From: an uncultured Oscillospiraceae bacterium
Lineage (GTDB): Bacteria; Bacillota; Clostridia; Oscillospirales; Oscillospiraceae
DNA: 7,112 bases
Reading direction: 5' to 3'
Assembly (NCBI GenBank): GCA_934546725.1
Contig: CAKTED010000075.1
Coordinates: 1 to 7,112 of the forward strand
In this document: one piece after another, positions 6,226-7,112 of the stretch
How positions within the stretch are numbered: the stretch's first letter is position 1
How the letters are laid out: each line of letters opens with the position of its first letter
Notes under the pieces: generated by a model
Told to the model about the DNA's origin: nothing
Seen by the model: only the letters and a program-made list of their open reading frames with translations
Databases searched by the model: none
Program-made: the position numbers and the translations under genes

Positions 6226-7112
6226 TTGACTATTTACGATATCGCCAAAGAGGCGAACGTTTCCGCAAGCACCGTTTCGCGCGTGATAAATAATAAGCCC
6301 GGCATAAAGGCCGAGACGCGCGAAAAGGTAAAGAGCATCATGAAAAAATACCGCTTTGAGCCGGACGAAACGGCGCGCGGCCTTGTCCGGCAGGCGTCAA
6401 AGACCATCGGCCTGCTCATTGCCGACGTGCGTATAAACTATTATCTTGAGGGCATACATATCATAATCGGCGAGCTGGCCAAGCTTGGCTACTGCTGCAT
6501 CCTGCTCAACACCGGCGTAAGCAACGATAATCGCGCCGAGTATATCAAAATACTCAGCCAGCGCAAGGTGGAGGGCGCGATCCTTATAGGCTCGGCCTAT
6601 CAGTGTGAGGAGGTCCGCGAGGCCATAGCCTGCTATATGAGCACCATCCCCGTCGTGATGGTGAACGGCTACCTCGACATGCCGAACGTTTACGGCGTTC
6701 TCGCCGAGGAGCGGGAGGGGACGGAGCGCTGCTTTGACCTGCTCATGGAGAAGGGATATAAAAATCTTGCTATAATAACGAGCGCGACGACCGTGAGCAA
6801 CGAAAAGAAGATAGCGGGCTTTAACGACAGCGTGAGGAAAAACGGCTGGACGCGTGAGGTGCCGATATATTTCTGCGACGAGGCCACGGGCTGCGGATAT
6901 GACGTTACAAAGCAGCTGCTTGAGGAGCACCCGGAGACGGACGCGATATTCTATTCCTCGGACTGCTTCGCAGTCGCGGGGCTGCGGATGCTCTACGAGC
7001 TGAACGTGAACGTACCGGAGACGATAGGGATAATAAGCGGCGAGGAGTCGATATATTCCACGATGGCGCACCCGCTCGTTACGGCGCTTGACAGCAAGAT
7101 AGAGGACATAAG
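6226..7112 (+). CDS. LacI/GalR-family transcriptional regulator (partial, TTG start)
   Basis: An open frame of 295 codons runs without a stop to the right edge, so the C-terminus (probably 35-50 residues) is missing. The N-terminus (M)TIYDIAKEANVSASTVSRVINN (1-23) is a textbook LacI helix-turn-helix, followed by the hinge (Y41 to about I60, with E-P-D-E-T-A-R-G-L). A periplasmic-binding-protein-like effector domain starts at I-G-L-L-I-A-D-V and includes the late S-D-C-F-A-V-A-G-L...V-P-E-T-I-G-I-I-S-G segment. There is no ATG at the expected start; TTG at 6226 fits the family N-terminus, with GAGGAG (6215-6220) 5 bases before it. LacI members are usually sugar-responsive repressors. The effector is unknown; proximity to the MFS gene suggests a linked substrate. 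It probably shares a transcript with the transporter. Confidence 0.93.
   Translation, partial: MTIYDIAKEANVSASTVSRVINNKPGIKAETREKVKSIMKKYRFEPDETARGLVRQASKTIGLLIADVRINYYLEGIHIIIGELAKLGYCCILLNTGVSNDNRAEYIKILSQRKVEGAILIGSAYQCEEVREAIACYMSTIPVVMVNGYLDMPNVYGVLAEEREGTERCFDLLMEKGYKNLAIITSATTVSNEKKIAGFNDSVRKNGWTREVPIYFCDEATGCGYDVTKQLLEEHPETDAIFYSSDCFAVAGLRMLYELNVNVPETIGIISGEESIYSTMAHPLVTALDSKIEDI

Noticed and set aside
1..7112. CRISPR array, tRNA/rRNA genes, insertion sequence or phage genes
   Set aside because: No regularly spaced repeats, cloverleaf-like or rRNA sequence, transposase or integrase, or phage structural protein is seen; all long frames are accounted for by known families.

Overview
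The window looks like a chromosomal segment from a GC-rich member of the Clostridia (Firmicutes/Bacillota), possibly near Oscillospirales; the exact lineage cannot be fixed from this sequence. The reasons are the hprK-murB-rapZ-whiA cluster typical of Firmicutes, strong AGGAGG-type ribosome binding sites, sigma-A-type promoters, and a yceD-rpmF pair. An unusual trait for such GC-rich DNA is heavy use of the ATA isoleucine codon.

Positions 1-871 (minus strand): a two-gene transcription unit, yceD (DUF177) then rpmF (ribosomal protein L32). It is driven by a perfect-consensus promoter (TTGACA, 17 nt, TATAAT) and closed by a hairpin terminator just after rpmF. Positions 811-1192: a divergent intergenic region of about 380 bases. 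It holds the yceD promoter, a GC-rich structured stretch resembling a dispersed intergenic repeat, a palindrome with repeated GGCAT motifs, and a likely promoter for hprK.

Positions 1193-4966 (plus strand): hprK (HPr kinase/phosphorylase), murB (peptidoglycan precursor reductase), rapZ (nucleotide-binding RapZ/YvcJ) and whiA (sporulation/division DNA-binding protein). Spacing is tight except for a 122-base gap with a GAAA-tetraloop hairpin before rapZ. rapZ and whiA overlap by four bases, so yvcK, which commonly lies between them, is absent here. No HPr or Crh gene follows whiA.

Positions 4982-7112 (plus strand): a 12-helix major facilitator transporter 15 bases after whiA, then a LacI/GalR-family regulator that starts at TTG and runs off the right edge. 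Together they look like a transport-and-regulator pair placed directly behind the conserved cluster, perhaps co-transcribed with it.

The genes are recognisable housekeeping and regulatory families. I found no convincing undescribed system; the most interesting points are the altered cluster content and the structured non-coding elements.
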